Of a DNA stretch of 45,065 nt, positions 18,983-27,725 are shown piece after piece (position 1 is the first letter of the stretch; each line of letters opens with the position of its first letter). The notes beneath the pieces are model-generated. The model did no database searches and was not told the DNA's origin. It worked only from the letters and a program-made list of their open reading frames with translations. The position numbers and the translations under genes are program-made. The DNA is from Alistipes sp. (GTDB lineage Bacteria > Bacteroidota > Bacteroidia > Bacteroidales > Rikenellaceae): the NCBI GenBank assembly GCA_029059935.1, contig JAIDUZ010000035.1, forward strand, positions 1 to 45,065. The letters are read 5' to 3'.

Positions 18983-19981
18983 ATGGAATTCGTTACCAAT
19001 GAAAAACTGACGATTGTCGGCGCGGCCGGCATGATCGGCTCCAACATGGCGCAGACGGCGCTGATGATGCGCCTGACGCCCAACATCTGTCTCTACGACC
19101 CGTTCGAACCGGCGCTGGAAGGCGTGGTCGAGGAGTTGCGCCACTGCGCATTCGAAGGGGTGGACATCACCTGGACCTCCGACATCGGCGATGCGCTCAC
19201 GGGCGCCTCGTACGTCGTGTCGTCGGGCGGTGCGGCCCGCAAGGCCGGCATGACGCGCGAAGACCTGCTGAAAGGCAACGCCGAAATCGCCGCCCAGCTG
19301 GGCAAGGACATCCGCACCTACTGCCCCGACGTGAAGCACGTGGTGGTGATCTTCAACCCGGCCGACATCACGGGTCTTGTGACGCTGATATACGGCGGAC
19401 TGCACCCGTCGCAGGTGTCGACCCTCGCGGCGCTCGACTCGACGCGCCTGCGCTCGGAACTGGCCCAGTACTTCCGGATTTCGCCCGACGAAATCCGCAA
19501 CTGCCGCACCTATGGCGGCCACGGCGAGCAGATGGCCGTCTTCGCCTCGACGACGCTGGTGGCCGGACGTCCGCTGTCGGAACTTATCGGCAAGGAGATG
19601 CCCGAAGAGGACTGGCGCGAATTGCAGCAGCGCGTCATCCAGGGCGGCAAGCACATCATCGACCTGCGCGGCCGCTCGTCGTTCCAGAGCCCGGCCTATC
19701 TTTCGATCTGCATGATTGCGGCAGCCATGGGAGGCAAGCCTTTCACCTACCCTGCCGGAGTCTACGTGCACAACGACGAATTCGACCACATCCTGATGGC
19801 CATGGAGACCTCCATCGGGCCCAAGGGCGTCGAATACAAGAACGTGCAGGGCACGCCGGAAGAACACGCCCGCCTGACCGAGAGCTACAAACATCTCTGC
19901 AAGCTCCGCGACGAAGTGATTGCGATGGGCATTCTTCCGCCCGTCGAGGAGTGGCACAAGCACAATCCTCATTTGAAGTAA
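18983..19981 (+). CDS. mdh: Malate dehydrogenase
   Basis: 332-aa NAD-dependent enzyme of the lactate/malate dehydrogenase family that interconverts oxaloacetate and malate. The Rossmann motif is GAAGMIGSN (residues 13-21). The substrate-loop arginines lie in GGAARKAGMTREDLL, the conserved FNPADI segment is present, and the catalytic histidine lies in YGGHGEQM. Together with fumarase upstream it would supply the oxaloacetate-malate-fumarate route. Start ATG 18983 is 116 nt after recR; no clean promoter is visible, so it may be co-transcribed. A strong terminator follows. Confidence 0.93.
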   Translation: MEFVTNEKLTIVGAAGMIGSNMAQTALMMRLTPNICLYDPFEPALEGVVEELRHCAFEGVDITWTSDIGDALTGASYVVSSGGAARKAGMTREDLLKGNAEIAAQLGKDIRTYCPDVKHVVVIFNPADITGLVTLIYGGLHPSQVSTLAALDSTRLRSELAQYFRISPDEIRNCRTYGGHGEQMAVFASTTLVAGRPLSELIGKEMPEEDWRELQQRVIQGGKHIIDLRGRSSFQSPAYLSICMIAAAMGGKPFTYPAGVYVHNDEFDHILMAMETSIGPKGVEYKNVQGTPEEHARLTESYKHLCKLRDEVIAMGILPPVEEWHKHNPHLK

Positions 19982-20001
19982 GGGAAACGTCCGCCGACAG
20001 A

Positions 20002-20032
20002 AAAGCCGCCCCGAGTTCGGGGCGGCTTTCTT
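20002..20032. terminator. Bidirectional terminator between mdh and the META lipoprotein gene
   Basis: Perfect 13-bp stem (20002-20014 with 20017-20029) with a 2-nt loop and A/T-rich ends, between two converging genes. Confidence 0.93.
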
Positions 20033-20120
20033 ATATCTTATTCGTGAAAACAGTCCTCTGCCGTTTCAGCGCTCTCGGAATTCAGCGACAGAAACAATAA
20101 ACCGACAGCACCGGCGAGCG

Positions 20121-20567
20121 CTATTCGTCGGTGGCCTGCAAGACGGCCCGCAGCTCGCCGTTGCAAAGCAACAACAACATCGGACCGTCCATATCGTAGT
20201 GGGTCGTCGTTTCGAGCGCCCGGACGAATGCCTGCTCCTGAGAGAGGTCGGGACAAGCCATGCGGGTGGAGGCAAGCGGACCGATCCGAAGCGCCCCTTT
20301 CCTGTCCGTCTCGTAACTGCCCGACAAGCGGTTGCAGGCCCCCCGGCCGCTTATCCGGCCGCCGTCGGGCGACAAGGTGAAGGTGAACGTGCCGGCTTCG
20401 ACGGTCACATTCCGCCCGTAAAGCTGGACCAGCTGCCAGGAGGTTCCTGTGAGCGGACGGCGGTATTTCTTCTGGTAGGCGCGGCAATGGCACCCCTTGG
20501 TGTGGCTGCATCCCGCGACGCAGAACACGCAAAGCAACAACACGAGAATACGAATCGGATTTTTCAT
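20121..20567 (-). CDS. META-domain (HslJ-like) lipoprotein
   Basis: 148-aa lipoprotein. A signal sequence ends in the lipobox VAGC, so Cys20 is the probable lipidated residue. The META fold follows: LTGTSWQLVQLYGRNV, FTFTLSPDGGRISGRGACNRLSGSYE, then LRIGPLASTRMACPD. META-domain proteins in this phylum are small envelope proteins of poorly known role, sometimes linked to stress or novobiocin resistance in other groups. The gene faces away from ridA across a short shared promoter region. Confidence 0.85.
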   Translation of the reverse strand: MKNPIRILVLLLCVFCVAGCSHTKGCHCRAYQKKYRRPLTGTSWQLVQLYGRNVTVEAGTFTFTLSPDGGRISGRGACNRLSGSYETDRKGALRIGPLASTRMACPDLSQEQAFVRALETTTHYDMDGPMLLLLCNGELRAVLQATDE

Positions 20568-20590
20568 GACAACAAAGTCGGTTTGCGTCG

Positions 20591-20598
20591 CAAATATA
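20591..20598 (-). promoter_or_regulatory. -7 box of the META lipoprotein gene
   Basis: Minus-strand TATATTTG, 24 nt upstream of the ATG. No clear -33 TTTG is seen at the normal distance. Confidence 0.55.
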
Positions 20599-20610
20599 AG
20601 GAATATTTCA

Positions 20611-20618
20611 TACCTTTG
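20611..20618 (+). promoter_or_regulatory. -7 box of ridA
   Basis: TACCTTTG matches TAnnTTTG. It overlaps the upstream part of the divergent META-gene promoter; a possible TTTG lies at 20582-20585, a few bases farther away than usual. Confidence 0.55.
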
Positions 20619-20693
20619 GCTTCGTCCGGACAATTCGCACTGCCGAAACCGGCGCCTTACGAACAAGCAAAACAATCCAAAACAACGCAGACC

Positions 20694-21068
20694 ATGAAAA
20701 AAATCATCGCTTCGCCCCTGGCACCCAAAGCCGTAGGGCCCTACTCGCAGGCCGTGGAGACCGACGGCGCACTCTACGTATCGGGCCAGCTGCCCATCGA
20801 CGGCGCCACGGGCAAGATGGCCGAAGGCATCGAAGCCCAGACCCGGCAGTCGCTGACGAACCTGGGACACATCCTCGCCGAAGCCGGCTACGGATTCGAC
20901 GACGTGGTGAAGACCACGGTGCTGCTGCAACACATTGCCGACTTCGCGGCCATGAACGCCGTCTATGCCGAATTCTTCACCTCGCAGATGCCCGCCCGCA
21001 TCTGCTTCGAAGTGGCCGCCCTGCCCATGGGCGCCCTGGTGGAGATAGACGCCGTGGCGGCGAAGTAA
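20694..21068 (+). CDS. ridA: RidA-family enamine/imine deaminase
   Basis: 124-aa member of the YjgF/YER057c/UK114 family, which hydrolyses reactive 2-aminoacrylate and related enamines released by PLP enzymes. Family motifs are SPLAPKAVGPYSQAV at the N terminus, LYVSGQLPID, and the C-terminal PARICFEVAALPMGALVEIDAVA. The last contains the active-site arginine (PAR) and the conserved glutamate. The length is typical. It may be transcribed with the AT-rich gene that starts 22 nt later. Confidence 0.95.
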   Translation: MKKIIASPLAPKAVGPYSQAVETDGALYVSGQLPIDGATGKMAEGIEAQTRQSLTNLGHILAEAGYGFDDVVKTTVLLQHIADFAAMNAVYAEFFTSQMPARICFEVAALPMGALVEIDAVAAK

Positions 21069-21090
21069 AAACAATTTTTCAACAAAAAAA

Positions 21091-21471
21091 ATGAAAAATC
21101 TACTGATATTCATTGCCGGCGCAATAACGGGTATTGTTTTTATTATACTACTGTCCCTCTTTATATCGACAGTCAATAATCAAGGCATTACCATGTTTGA
21201 CGAGCCGGGAGATTATATCCAAGGGAATCGTTTTCAAGTTCTTCAAGAAGTATCTCCCGGAGCAGCTCTTGCTCATGCAGAAGATAAGGAATATGGAATA
21301 TCTTCATTTACCGGAGTTCTTGTTTTATTTGTAAATGACGAAGGGAAACGTTATTACGATGAAGAAATAATCAAAATTCCCCAAGGAAAACGAGTGCGAC
21401 AAATAGGCATTTACAAATATGAAAGCAAAGCCGAAATCGCAAAAACGGTTCCAGTAGTTCGTATTGAATAA
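21091..21471 (+). CDS. Hypothetical membrane-anchored protein, AT-rich
   Basis: 126-aa protein I do not recognise. It starts with an N-terminal membrane helix (about residues 4-26, LLIFIAGAITGIVFIILLSLF), with the rest probably outside the cytoplasm. The middle is mixed charged/hydrophobic (YGISSFTGVLVLFVNDEGKRYYDEEIIKIPQGK) and may be a small beta fold. The coding DNA is clearly AT-richer than its neighbours, roughly 40% G+C by eye against about 60%, and codon choice follows (AAA, GAA, ATA and TTT are common), which suggests recent acquisition. It is followed by its own terminator. Confidence 0.65.
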   Translation: MKNLLIFIAGAITGIVFIILLSLFISTVNNQGITMFDEPGDYIQGNRFQVLQEVSPGAALAHAEDKEYGISSFTGVLVLFVNDEGKRYYDEEIIKIPQGKRVRQIGIYKYESKAEIAKTVPVVRIE

Positions 21472-21490
21472 ATAGGCTCTGCAGAAATCG

Positions 21491-21533
21491 GGTGCGGTGT
21501 GTTTCAGCGAGTTGAAACGCGCCGCACCTTTTT
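21491..21533 (+). terminator. Terminator after the AT-rich gene
   Basis: GGTGCGG pairs with CCGCACC and GTTTCA with TGAAAC in one long, slightly imperfect stem, followed by five T. Confidence 0.85.
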
Positions 21534-21567
21534 GTAGATAATTTGTGTATAATTCGGCCCGGGATTG

Positions 21568-21599
21568 TTGGGATATTTCCCCGGAATGCGCCATCTTTG
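21568..21599 (+). promoter_or_regulatory. Probable nrdJ promoter
   Basis: TTG at 21568-21570 and CATCTTTG at 21592-21599 with a 21-nt spacer; the -7 box has C in place of the first T. The leader to the ATG is only about 60 nt, too short for a cobalamin riboswitch. Confidence 0.5.
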
Positions 21600-21663
21600 C
21601 AAAACGTCTCCCGAAACCGGAGACCCGCTGAAAGGAACAATCAAAAAAAGGCATCGACATATT

Positions 21664-24216
21664 ATGGCAAAAGTTTCCAATCCTCCGGCTCCGCACAAAG
21701 TCGACTACAACGACGCCGTCGCCGAATCGAAGGTCTACTTCGAAGGCGACGACCTGGCCGCCACGGTGTGGGTCACCAAGTACGCCCTCAAAGATTCGTT
21801 CGGCAACATCTACGAGAAGTCGCCCCGGCAGATGCACGACCGCATCGCCGCCGAAATCGCGCGCATCGAGCGGAAATACCCCAACCCCATGTCGCAGGAC
21901 GAGGTGTTCGCCCTGCTCGACCGGTTCCGCTATGTCATCCCCCAGGGCGGCCCCATGACCGGCATCGGCAACAACTTCCAGGTGGCGTCGCTCTCCAACT
22001 GCTTCGTCATCGGCCACAAGAACCCGGCCGACTCCTACGGCGGCATCTTCCGCATGGACGAGGAGCAGGTGCAGCTGATGAAACGGCGCGGCGGCGTGGG
22101 TCACGACCTCTCGCACATCCGTCCCACGGGCAGCCCGGTGCTCAACTCGGCCCTGACGTCGACGGGCATCGTGCCTTTCATGGAACGCTACTCGAACTCC
22201 ACGCGCGAAGTGGCGCAGGACGGCCGCCGCGGGGCCCTGATGCTCTCGCTGTCGATCAAGCACCCCGATGCCGAACGCTTCATCGACGCCAAGGTCGACA
22301 CCGGCAAGGTAACGGGCGCCAACGTCTCCATCAAAATCGACGACGACTTCATGCGCGCCGCCATTGCCGGCAAGAAATACCACCAACAGTTCCCCATCGC
22401 CTCGGACAACCCGAAATACAAACAGGACATCGACGCCAAGAAACTGTGGGAAAAGATCATCCACAACGCCTGGAAGTCGGCCGAACCCGGCGTGCTGTTC
22501 TGGGACACGATCATCCGCGAGAGCATCCCCGACTGCTATGCCGACGAGGGCTTCGTGACGGTCTCGACCAACCCCTGCGGCGAGATTCCGCTGTGCCCCT
22601 ACGACTCGTGCCGCCTGCTGGCGCTCAACCTCTTCTCCTACGTCGACGACCCGTTCACGAAGCAGGCGTCGTTCAACTTCGCCAAGTTCAAGGAACATGT
22701 GGCCAAGGCCATGCGCATGATGGACGACATCATCGACCTGGAACTGGAGAAGGTGGAACTGATCATCGAGAAAATCGCTGCCGACCCCGAAGACGAAGAC
22801 GTACGCCGTGTGGAGTTGGAACTGTGGAAAAAAATCCGCAACATGGCGCTCAAGGGTCGTCGCACAGGTCTGGGTATCACGGCCGAAGGCGACATGCTGG
22901 CCGCTCTGGGGCTGCGCTACGGTTCGGACGAAGCCATCACCTTTGCGGTGGAGGTGCAGAAGACCCTGGCCGTGGAAGCCTACCGCGCATCGGTCACGAT
23001 GGCCGGCGAACGCGGTGCTTTTGCGGTCTACGACGCAGCCAAGGAGAAGGACAACCCCATGATTGCCCGCATCCGCGAAGCCGACCCCGAACTCTACGCC
23101 GAAATGGCGGAGAAAGGGCGCCGCAACATTGCCATGCTGACCATTGCCCCCACGGGGACCACGTCGCTCATGTCGCAGACCACGTCGGGCATCGAACCGG
23201 TGTTCCGCACCGTCTACAAGCGACGCCGCAAAATCAACCCCTCGGACCACGACACCCATGTCGACTACCAGGACGAGACGGGCGAGAAGTTCCAGGAATA
23301 CAACGTCTACCACCACAACTTCGTGAAGTGGCTCGAAGCCAACGGCTACGACACCTCGAAACTGGAGTCGATCGCCGACGACGAACTGCAACGGTGGGTC
23401 GAAGCGTCGCCCTACCACAAGGCCACGGCCAACGACATCGACTGGGTGGCCAAGGTGAAGATGCAGGGCGCCATCCAGAAATGGGTGGACCACTCGATTT
23501 CGGTGACGGTGAACCTGCCCAACAATGTCTCGGAAGAGCTGGTGGCCAACGTTTACCGCACAGCCTGGGAGTGCGGCTGCAAGGGTGTGACGGTCTACCG
23601 CGACGGCTGCCGCGACGGCGTGCTCATCGAGAAGGGCGCCAAGGCGAAGCGCAAGTGCGAAGAACACCCCGGGCAGGCGCCCAAACGCCCGAAGTCGATT
23701 CCGGCGGACATCGTACGCTTCAAGAACGGCTCGGAAGACTGGATTGCCTTTGTCGGCCTGCAAGACGGACGCCCCTACGAAGTCTTCACCGGCAAAATCG
23801 AGGAAGACGCCATGTACATCCCGCGCAAGATTACCAAAGGCTTCATCATCAAGGTGCGCGAAGAAGACGGCTCCAAGCGCTACGACTTCCAGTACAAGGA
23901 CCGCTACGGCTACACCAACACCATCGGCGGCATCTCGCGCCTCTTCAACGAAGAGTTCTGGAACTACGCCAAACTCATCTCGGGCGTTCTGCGCCACGGC
24001 ATGCCCATCGAGAAGACCGTGTCGCTCATCGAATCGCTGCATCTCGACAGCGAATCGATCAACACCTGGAAAACCGGTGTCTGCCGCGCCATCAAGCAAT
24101 ACATAGCCGACGGCACCAAGTCCAAGGGCAAGTGCCCCTCGTGCGGGCAGGAAAACATGGCCTATCAGAACGGCTGTCTGACCTGCATGTCGTGCGGCTA
24201 CTCGAAGTGCGGCTGA
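21664..24216 (+). CDS. nrdJ: Adenosylcobalamin-dependent (class II) ribonucleotide reductase
   Basis: Reduces ribonucleotides to deoxyribonucleotides with adenosylcobalamin as radical source, so it works with or without oxygen. The 850-aa protein has FQVASLSNCFVIG near residue 115 (first redox cysteine), GGVGHDLSHIRP, and the active-site NPCGE motif in VSTNPCGEIPLC. It also has the LTIAPTGTTSLM phosphate-binding loop. A C-terminal zinc-ribbon-like tail has paired cysteines (CPSCG...CLTCMSCGYSKCG). ATG 21664 (MAKVSNPPAPHKVDY) matches the family start. The upstream codons overlap the promoter. Confidence 0.95.
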   Translation: MAKVSNPPAPHKVDYNDAVAESKVYFEGDDLAATVWVTKYALKDSFGNIYEKSPRQMHDRIAAEIARIERKYPNPMSQDEVFALLDRFRYVIPQGGPMTGIGNNFQVASLSNCFVIGHKNPADSYGGIFRMDEEQVQLMKRRGGVGHDLSHIRPTGSPVLNSALTSTGIVPFMERYSNSTREVAQDGRRGALMLSLSIKHPDAERFIDAKVDTGKVTGANVSIKIDDDFMRAAIAGKKYHQQFPIASDNPKYKQDIDAKKLWEKIIHNAWKSAEPGVLFWDTIIRESIPDCYADEGFVTVSTNPCGEIPLCPYDSCRLLALNLFSYVDDPFTKQASFNFAKFKEHVAKAMRMMDDIIDLELEKVELIIEKIAADPEDEDVRRVELELWKKIRNMALKGRRTGLGITAEGDMLAALGLRYGSDEAITFAVEVQKTLAVEAYRASVTMAGERGAFAVYDAAKEKDNPMIARIREADPELYAEMAEKGRRNIAMLTIAPTGTTSLMSQTTSGIEPVFRTVYKRRRKINPSDHDTHVDYQDETGEKFQEYNVYHHNFVKWLEANGYDTSKLESIADDELQRWVEASPYHKATANDIDWVAKVKMQGAIQKWVDHSISVTVNLPNNVSEELVANVYRTAWECGCKGVTVYRDGCRDGVLIEKGAKAKRKCEEHPGQAPKRPKSIPADIVRFKNGSEDWIAFVGLQDGRPYEVFTGKIEEDAMYIPRKITKGFIIKVREEDGSKRYDFQYKDRYGYTNTIGGISRLFNEEFWNYAKLISGVLRHGMPIEKTVSLIESLHLDSESINTWKTGVCRAIKQYIADGTKSKGKCPSCGQENMAYQNGCLTCMSCGYSKCG

Positions 24217-24237
24217 TAAGGTCGGACCACGGACAGA

Positions 24238-24270
24238 AAAGGGTCGCCGCTTCCTTGCGGCGGCCCTTTC
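24238..24270 (+). terminator. Terminator of nrdJ
   Basis: 13-bp stem with one wobble pair (24238-24250 with 24257-24269), loop TTCCTT. Confidence 0.85.
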
Positions 24271-24510
24271 CGTTCCGGGGAGGAGCATTCCGGGAAAAAG
24301 AGAAGCATTCCGAGGGCATTCCACTCCGGAAGAACGGAAAAGGAGAGGAGCGGCGGCGGTACTCCGGGAGGAAGAAGACGACACAACAGAGTAGAGGACG
24401 GGAGAAGACGGCCGAAGGGAAGCCCTGTTTTCGGCCGGACCGATGGATGAAACCGGCGCATCTTCGGCGGTTCCGGCAATTTTTTTTCGCCGCAGGCACG
24501 GTAAATGCCG
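24271..24510. other. Purine-biased spacer without a gene
   Basis: Between the nrdJ terminator and the OmpA-family promoter. The first part is rich in GGAA/GGAG on the + strand (for example GGAGGAAGAAGACGA), with no believable coding frame. It resembles the spacer at 28949-29230, including a shared ACAGAGTAGA. Confidence 0.5.
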
Positions 24511-24519
24511 GAAAAATAA

Positions 24520-24527
24520 TATCTTTG
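24520..24527 (+). promoter_or_regulatory. -7 box of the OmpA-family gene
   Basis: TATCTTTG, an exact match to TAnnTTTG, about 100 nt before the ATG. The -33 element is not obvious. Confidence 0.6.
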
Positions 24528-24629
24528 TAAAAGCATGCGCGCGCCGTGCGGACTACGCCCCGGAACGACCGGGAAGACCCGCACCGCAGCCGCTGCGACG
24601 GAGTGCGATTATTCAATCAACACCTATCT

Positions 24630-25787
24630 ATGAAAAAACTCTTCTCGATTCTGTTACTCCTGGCCCTGGCCCCGACGGTCATGGCGCAGGGCGACGCACA
24701 GAAGCCGAGCTGCCGGGGATTCGTCAGCAACGGATTCTGGGACAACTGGGAAATTTCGGGCAATCTGGGAGCCGCCACGGCGCTCTCGGACGGCAAGAAC
24801 CTCGGCGACTTCGGCAGCCGCATCGGCCTGGAAGGCAACATTGCGGCGACCAAATGGATACACCCCGTCTTCGGTCTGCGTCTCCAGCTGCAAGGCGGCC
24901 GCTTCATCAATTTCGACCCCGACTGGGGCGAGATGAAGTATCCCTACCTCTTCACCCATGTCGACATGATGCTCAACTTCTCCAACTGGGTGGGCGGCTA
25001 TCGCGACAACCGGGCCTATTATGCCATGCCGTTCGCCGGCTTCGGCTACATGGCCACCAACTTCACCGACCAGGGCCACCTCGACAACCGCACGGGCACG
25101 CTCCACGACTATGCCTTCACGATGGGCTGGCTCAACCGGTTCCGCCTGTCGCCGTCGGTCGACTTCAACATCGAACTGAAAGGGCTCCTGGTCCCCTCGC
25201 GGCTCTCGCCCGCACAGATGGACGGTCACTATCTTTTCGGATTCAGCACCACGGTAGGCTTCACCTACCGGTTCCACAAACGCGGATGGCAGCGCTGCAA
25301 CGCCACGGCCTACTCCGCCGATGACATCCGGGCGTTCCAGGACGCCGTTGCAGCCGGCAAGGCCGAACTCGACCGTGCCAAGGCCGAAAACGAACGTCTG
25401 AACCGCGAACTGGCCGCCGCAAAGGCCGCACCGGCACCCGCTCCGGCACCCGCAGAGGTCATCGAGGCGCTCGACGGCGAAATCATCCTCTTCGACTACG
25501 GCATGTCGACCCTCTCCGACCAGGAGAAGACCCGCCTGCAAATCATTGCCGAACAAATCAAGAACGGTCCGAAAGAACGCGTCTACACGCTCAAAGGCTA
25601 CGCCGACCAACAGACCGGCACGGCCGCCAGCAACCGCCGCGTAGCCGCGAACCGAGCCAAACGTGTCTACGACTACCTGGTTTCGCTCGGCGTGGATGCC
25701 GACCGTCTGACCTACGAAGGCAAGGGCAACGTACCCAACATCTACAAGAACATCCAGAAAGCCAACCGTGCCGTAGTCATCGAATAA
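24630..25787 (+). CDS. OmpA-family outer-membrane protein
   Basis: 385-aa protein. The signal peptide (about 1-19, MKKLFSILLLLALAPTVMAQ) precedes an eight-strand-type beta barrel (about 40-225), with aromatic strands such as WEISGNLGAATALS and YLFGFSTTVGFTYRF. A short coiled-coil/Ala-Pro linker (about 235-275) leads to a C-terminal peptidoglycan-binding OmpA domain, LFDYGMSTLSDQEKTRLQIIAEQI...YTLKGYADQQTG...NRRVAANRAKRVYDYLVSLGV. It should tie the outer membrane to the cell wall. ATG 24630 gives the signal peptide. It is a single-gene unit with promoter and terminator. Confidence 0.93.
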   Translation: MKKLFSILLLLALAPTVMAQGDAQKPSCRGFVSNGFWDNWEISGNLGAATALSDGKNLGDFGSRIGLEGNIAATKWIHPVFGLRLQLQGGRFINFDPDWGEMKYPYLFTHVDMMLNFSNWVGGYRDNRAYYAMPFAGFGYMATNFTDQGHLDNRTGTLHDYAFTMGWLNRFRLSPSVDFNIELKGLLVPSRLSPAQMDGHYLFGFSTTVGFTYRFHKRGWQRCNATAYSADDIRAFQDAVAAGKAELDRAKAENERLNRELAAAKAAPAPAPAPAEVIEALDGEIILFDYGMSTLSDQEKTRLQIIAEQIKNGPKERVYTLKGYADQQTGTAASNRRVAANRAKRVYDYLVSLGVDADRLTYEGKGNVPNIYKNIQKANRAVVIE

Positions 25788-25812
25788 TCGGCTGAACGGC
25801 AAACCGCTCGAA

Positions 25813-25842
25813 GAAAGCCGCCCCGGATGGGGCGGCTTTCTT
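25813..25842. terminator. Terminator after the OmpA-family gene
   Basis: Perfect 12-bp stem (25813-25824 with 25829-25840), loop GGAT, then TTC. It may also stop transcription arriving from the DUF721 gene. Confidence 0.9.
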
Positions 25843-25986
25843 CAATGATACGAATGCGGCGCGCAATTCGGGACGGGAGCCAAGGCTGAATACGCGGCCG
25901 CGAGCCACAACGCGGCTCCGAAACGGCATTCCCTTGAAAGCCGGGACCTCGAAACATATGAATGGGAGGATGTGCGGGGAAGGTGT

Positions 25987-26277
25987 TTATCTGACAATCA
26001 CCGCATTGACCAGCCGCACGCCCGAGCGGCGGTTGATTTCGTCGCGCAAGGCATCGCGCTGGAAAAAGAGCTCCTGCCGCAGGACGCTCGACCGGATGCG
26101 CACATGGAGGATATGCCGCTCCAACCGCAGCTCGGTCGTCGACTCGGCGGCCAGGTCGCCCACGATGGCGCGCCACGTATCGGGCAACCGTCCCTCGGCC
26201 ACCTTGGCGGCGATGTAGGGACGCTTGAAGAACTCCTCCAACAAATCGCCCATCAACATGGTTTTCGTGCGTCTCAT
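25987..26277 (-). CDS. DUF721 (DciA-like) protein
   Basis: 96-aa member of the DUF721 family, which includes DciA, a loader or modulator of the replicative helicase DnaB in bacteria lacking DnaC. Typical features are the N-terminal helix GDLLEEFFKRPYIAAKV, then LPDTWRAIVGDLAAEST, and the KH-like segment LHVRIRSSVLRQELFFQRDALRDEINRR. The ATG overlaps the recF stop (ATGA), so the two are coupled; recF-DUF721 is a frequent pairing. An alternative internal start at MGDLLEEFF is possible. The helicase role here is inferred from the family. Confidence 0.85.
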   Translation of the reverse strand: MRRTKTMLMGDLLEEFFKRPYIAAKVAEGRLPDTWRAIVGDLAAESTTELRLERHILHVRIRSSVLRQELFFQRDALRDEINRRSGVRLVNAVIVR

Positions 26278-27425
26278 GCCTCGTCGGTATTTTCTTCGTT
26301 GCTCTTCTCTGCATCGCTCTCGTCCGCCGTGGCGTTGGCCGGCCGGATGTCGCCGCCCTCCACCGTGAAGAGCGCATATTCGCCGCCGGCCTTGTCGAGA
26401 ATCGATTTCAACCGCAACGAATTGCAGTCGGTGATGAATATCTGCCCGAAGGTGTCGTCGGCCACCAACCGGATGAGCTGCTCCACGCGCCCGGCGTCGA
26501 GCTTGTCGAAGAGGTCGTCCAACAACAGAATCGGCTTCTCGCCGCACGCCTCGGCCACGATGGCGTACTGCGCCAGCTTCAACGCGATGAGAAACGATTT
26601 CTGCTGCCCCTGCGACCCGTATTTGCGCAAGGGATAACCGCCGATTTTCAACACCAGGTCGTCGCGGTGGATGCCCGACGTGGTGAACTCGTTGACCAGG
26701 TCCTTCTGCCGCGCGGCGAGAAGCACCTCCTCGAAACTCCGCCCGTTCAACTCCGACTTGTAGGATACCTCCACCTGCTCACGGTCGCCCGAGAGCATCC
26801 GGTAGTAAGCAGCCACGATGGGCTGCAAACGCTCGACGAAAGCCTGGCGTGCGACATGTATCGTCTCGCCGTGAGCGGTCAGCTGCCGGTCGTAAATCGA
26901 AAGCATCGTCTCGTCGGGCTGGCTCTTCAACAACCGGTTGCGCTCGGCCAGAACGGCGTTGTAACGCATGACGGCCGCGAGGTAGCTCCGGTCGAGCTGC
27001 GAGATGCAGGCGTTGAGATAACGCCGCCGCTCGTCGGCCGCATCGCTGATGAGCGCGCTGTCGGCCGGCGAGACGATCACGGCGGGCACCAACCCGACGT
27101 GGTCGGCCAGCCGCTCGTACTCCTTGCCGTTGCGCTTGAGGACTTTGCCGCCCTTGCGCGAGAAGGAGCAGACCACGCATTCGCTCTTCCCCTCCTCGGA
27201 GAGGTAGTGTCCTTCGAGCAGAAAGAAGTCGGAGCCGTGGAAGATGCTCTGCGCATCGGTCATCGGCAACGACGACTTGCACATCGAGAGGTAGTAGATG
27301 GCATCGACGACGTTGGTCTTGCCGGCGCCGTTGTCGCCCACCAGGCAGTTCACGCCGCGGCAGAAAGGAAGTTCCTGCCGGACGATGTTCTTGAAGTTGA
27401 GCAACGAAAGCTTTTTCAGACGCAT
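26274..27425 (-). CDS. recF: DNA replication and repair protein RecF
   Basis: 383-aa SMC-like ATPase that helps load RecA at single-strand gaps, acting with RecO and RecR. It has Walker A GDNGAGKT at residues 30-37, the ABC signature GSQGQQKSFLIALKLAQ, and Walker B ILLLDDLFDKLD with the following D-loop. The C terminus ends in a short acidic tail. It overlaps the DUF721 gene by 4 nt. A weak TAACTTTA at 27546-27553 on the minus strand may be its -7 box. Confidence 0.96.
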   Translation of the reverse strand: MRLKKLSLLNFKNIVRQELPFCRGVNCLVGDNGAGKTNVVDAIYYLSMCKSSLPMTDAQSIFHGSDFFLLEGHYLSEEGKSECVVCSFSRKGGKVLKRNGKEYERLADHVGLVPAVIVSPADSALISDAADERRRYLNACISQLDRSYLAAVMRYNAVLAERNRLLKSQPDETMLSIYDRQLTAHGETIHVARQAFVERLQPIVAAYYRMLSGDREQVEVSYKSELNGRSFEEVLLAARQKDLVNEFTTSGIHRDDLVLKIGGYPLRKYGSQGQQKSFLIALKLAQYAIVAEACGEKPILLLDDLFDKLDAGRVEQLIRLVADDTFGQIFITDCNSLRLKSILDKAGGEYALFTVEGGDIRPANATADESDAEKSNEENTDEA

Positions 27426-27574
27426 GGTACGAGGAGCGACGCCAACTGCGCAACGCGGGAAACCGCCGCGGCCGCCTCCAGCAGAGGCCTCCGGAAGTCC
27501 GGCGGGAAACCGGACGGCGGCGCACCGGATGCGCGCGATCGCGGTGTAAAGTTACAAAAAATCCCCGACACGGC

Positions 27575-27604
27575 ATTGCACATTGCAAATAGTTTTGTAC
27601 CTTT
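27575..27604 (+). promoter_or_regulatory. Promoter of the TPR gene and ribH
   Basis: TTG at 27575-27577, 19-nt spacer, TACCTTTG at 27597-27604. Confidence 0.75.
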
Positions 27605-27725
27605 GCCATGATTCAGCGGCGCCGAACGGGCCCTCCGGAAAGCGGACGGAAAGTCCGGCACCGGCCTTGCACCGTTTTTGCCGCTGTCCCGATTCGGAAT
27701 ACAAACCAAAAACACACTATTCGAT

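Noticed and set aside
21325..24384. Open frame of over 1,000 codons on the minus strand across nrdJ
   Set aside because: Same cause as above: it is the complement of nrdJ, with a Val/Asp/His-rich translation and no start or promoter of its own.
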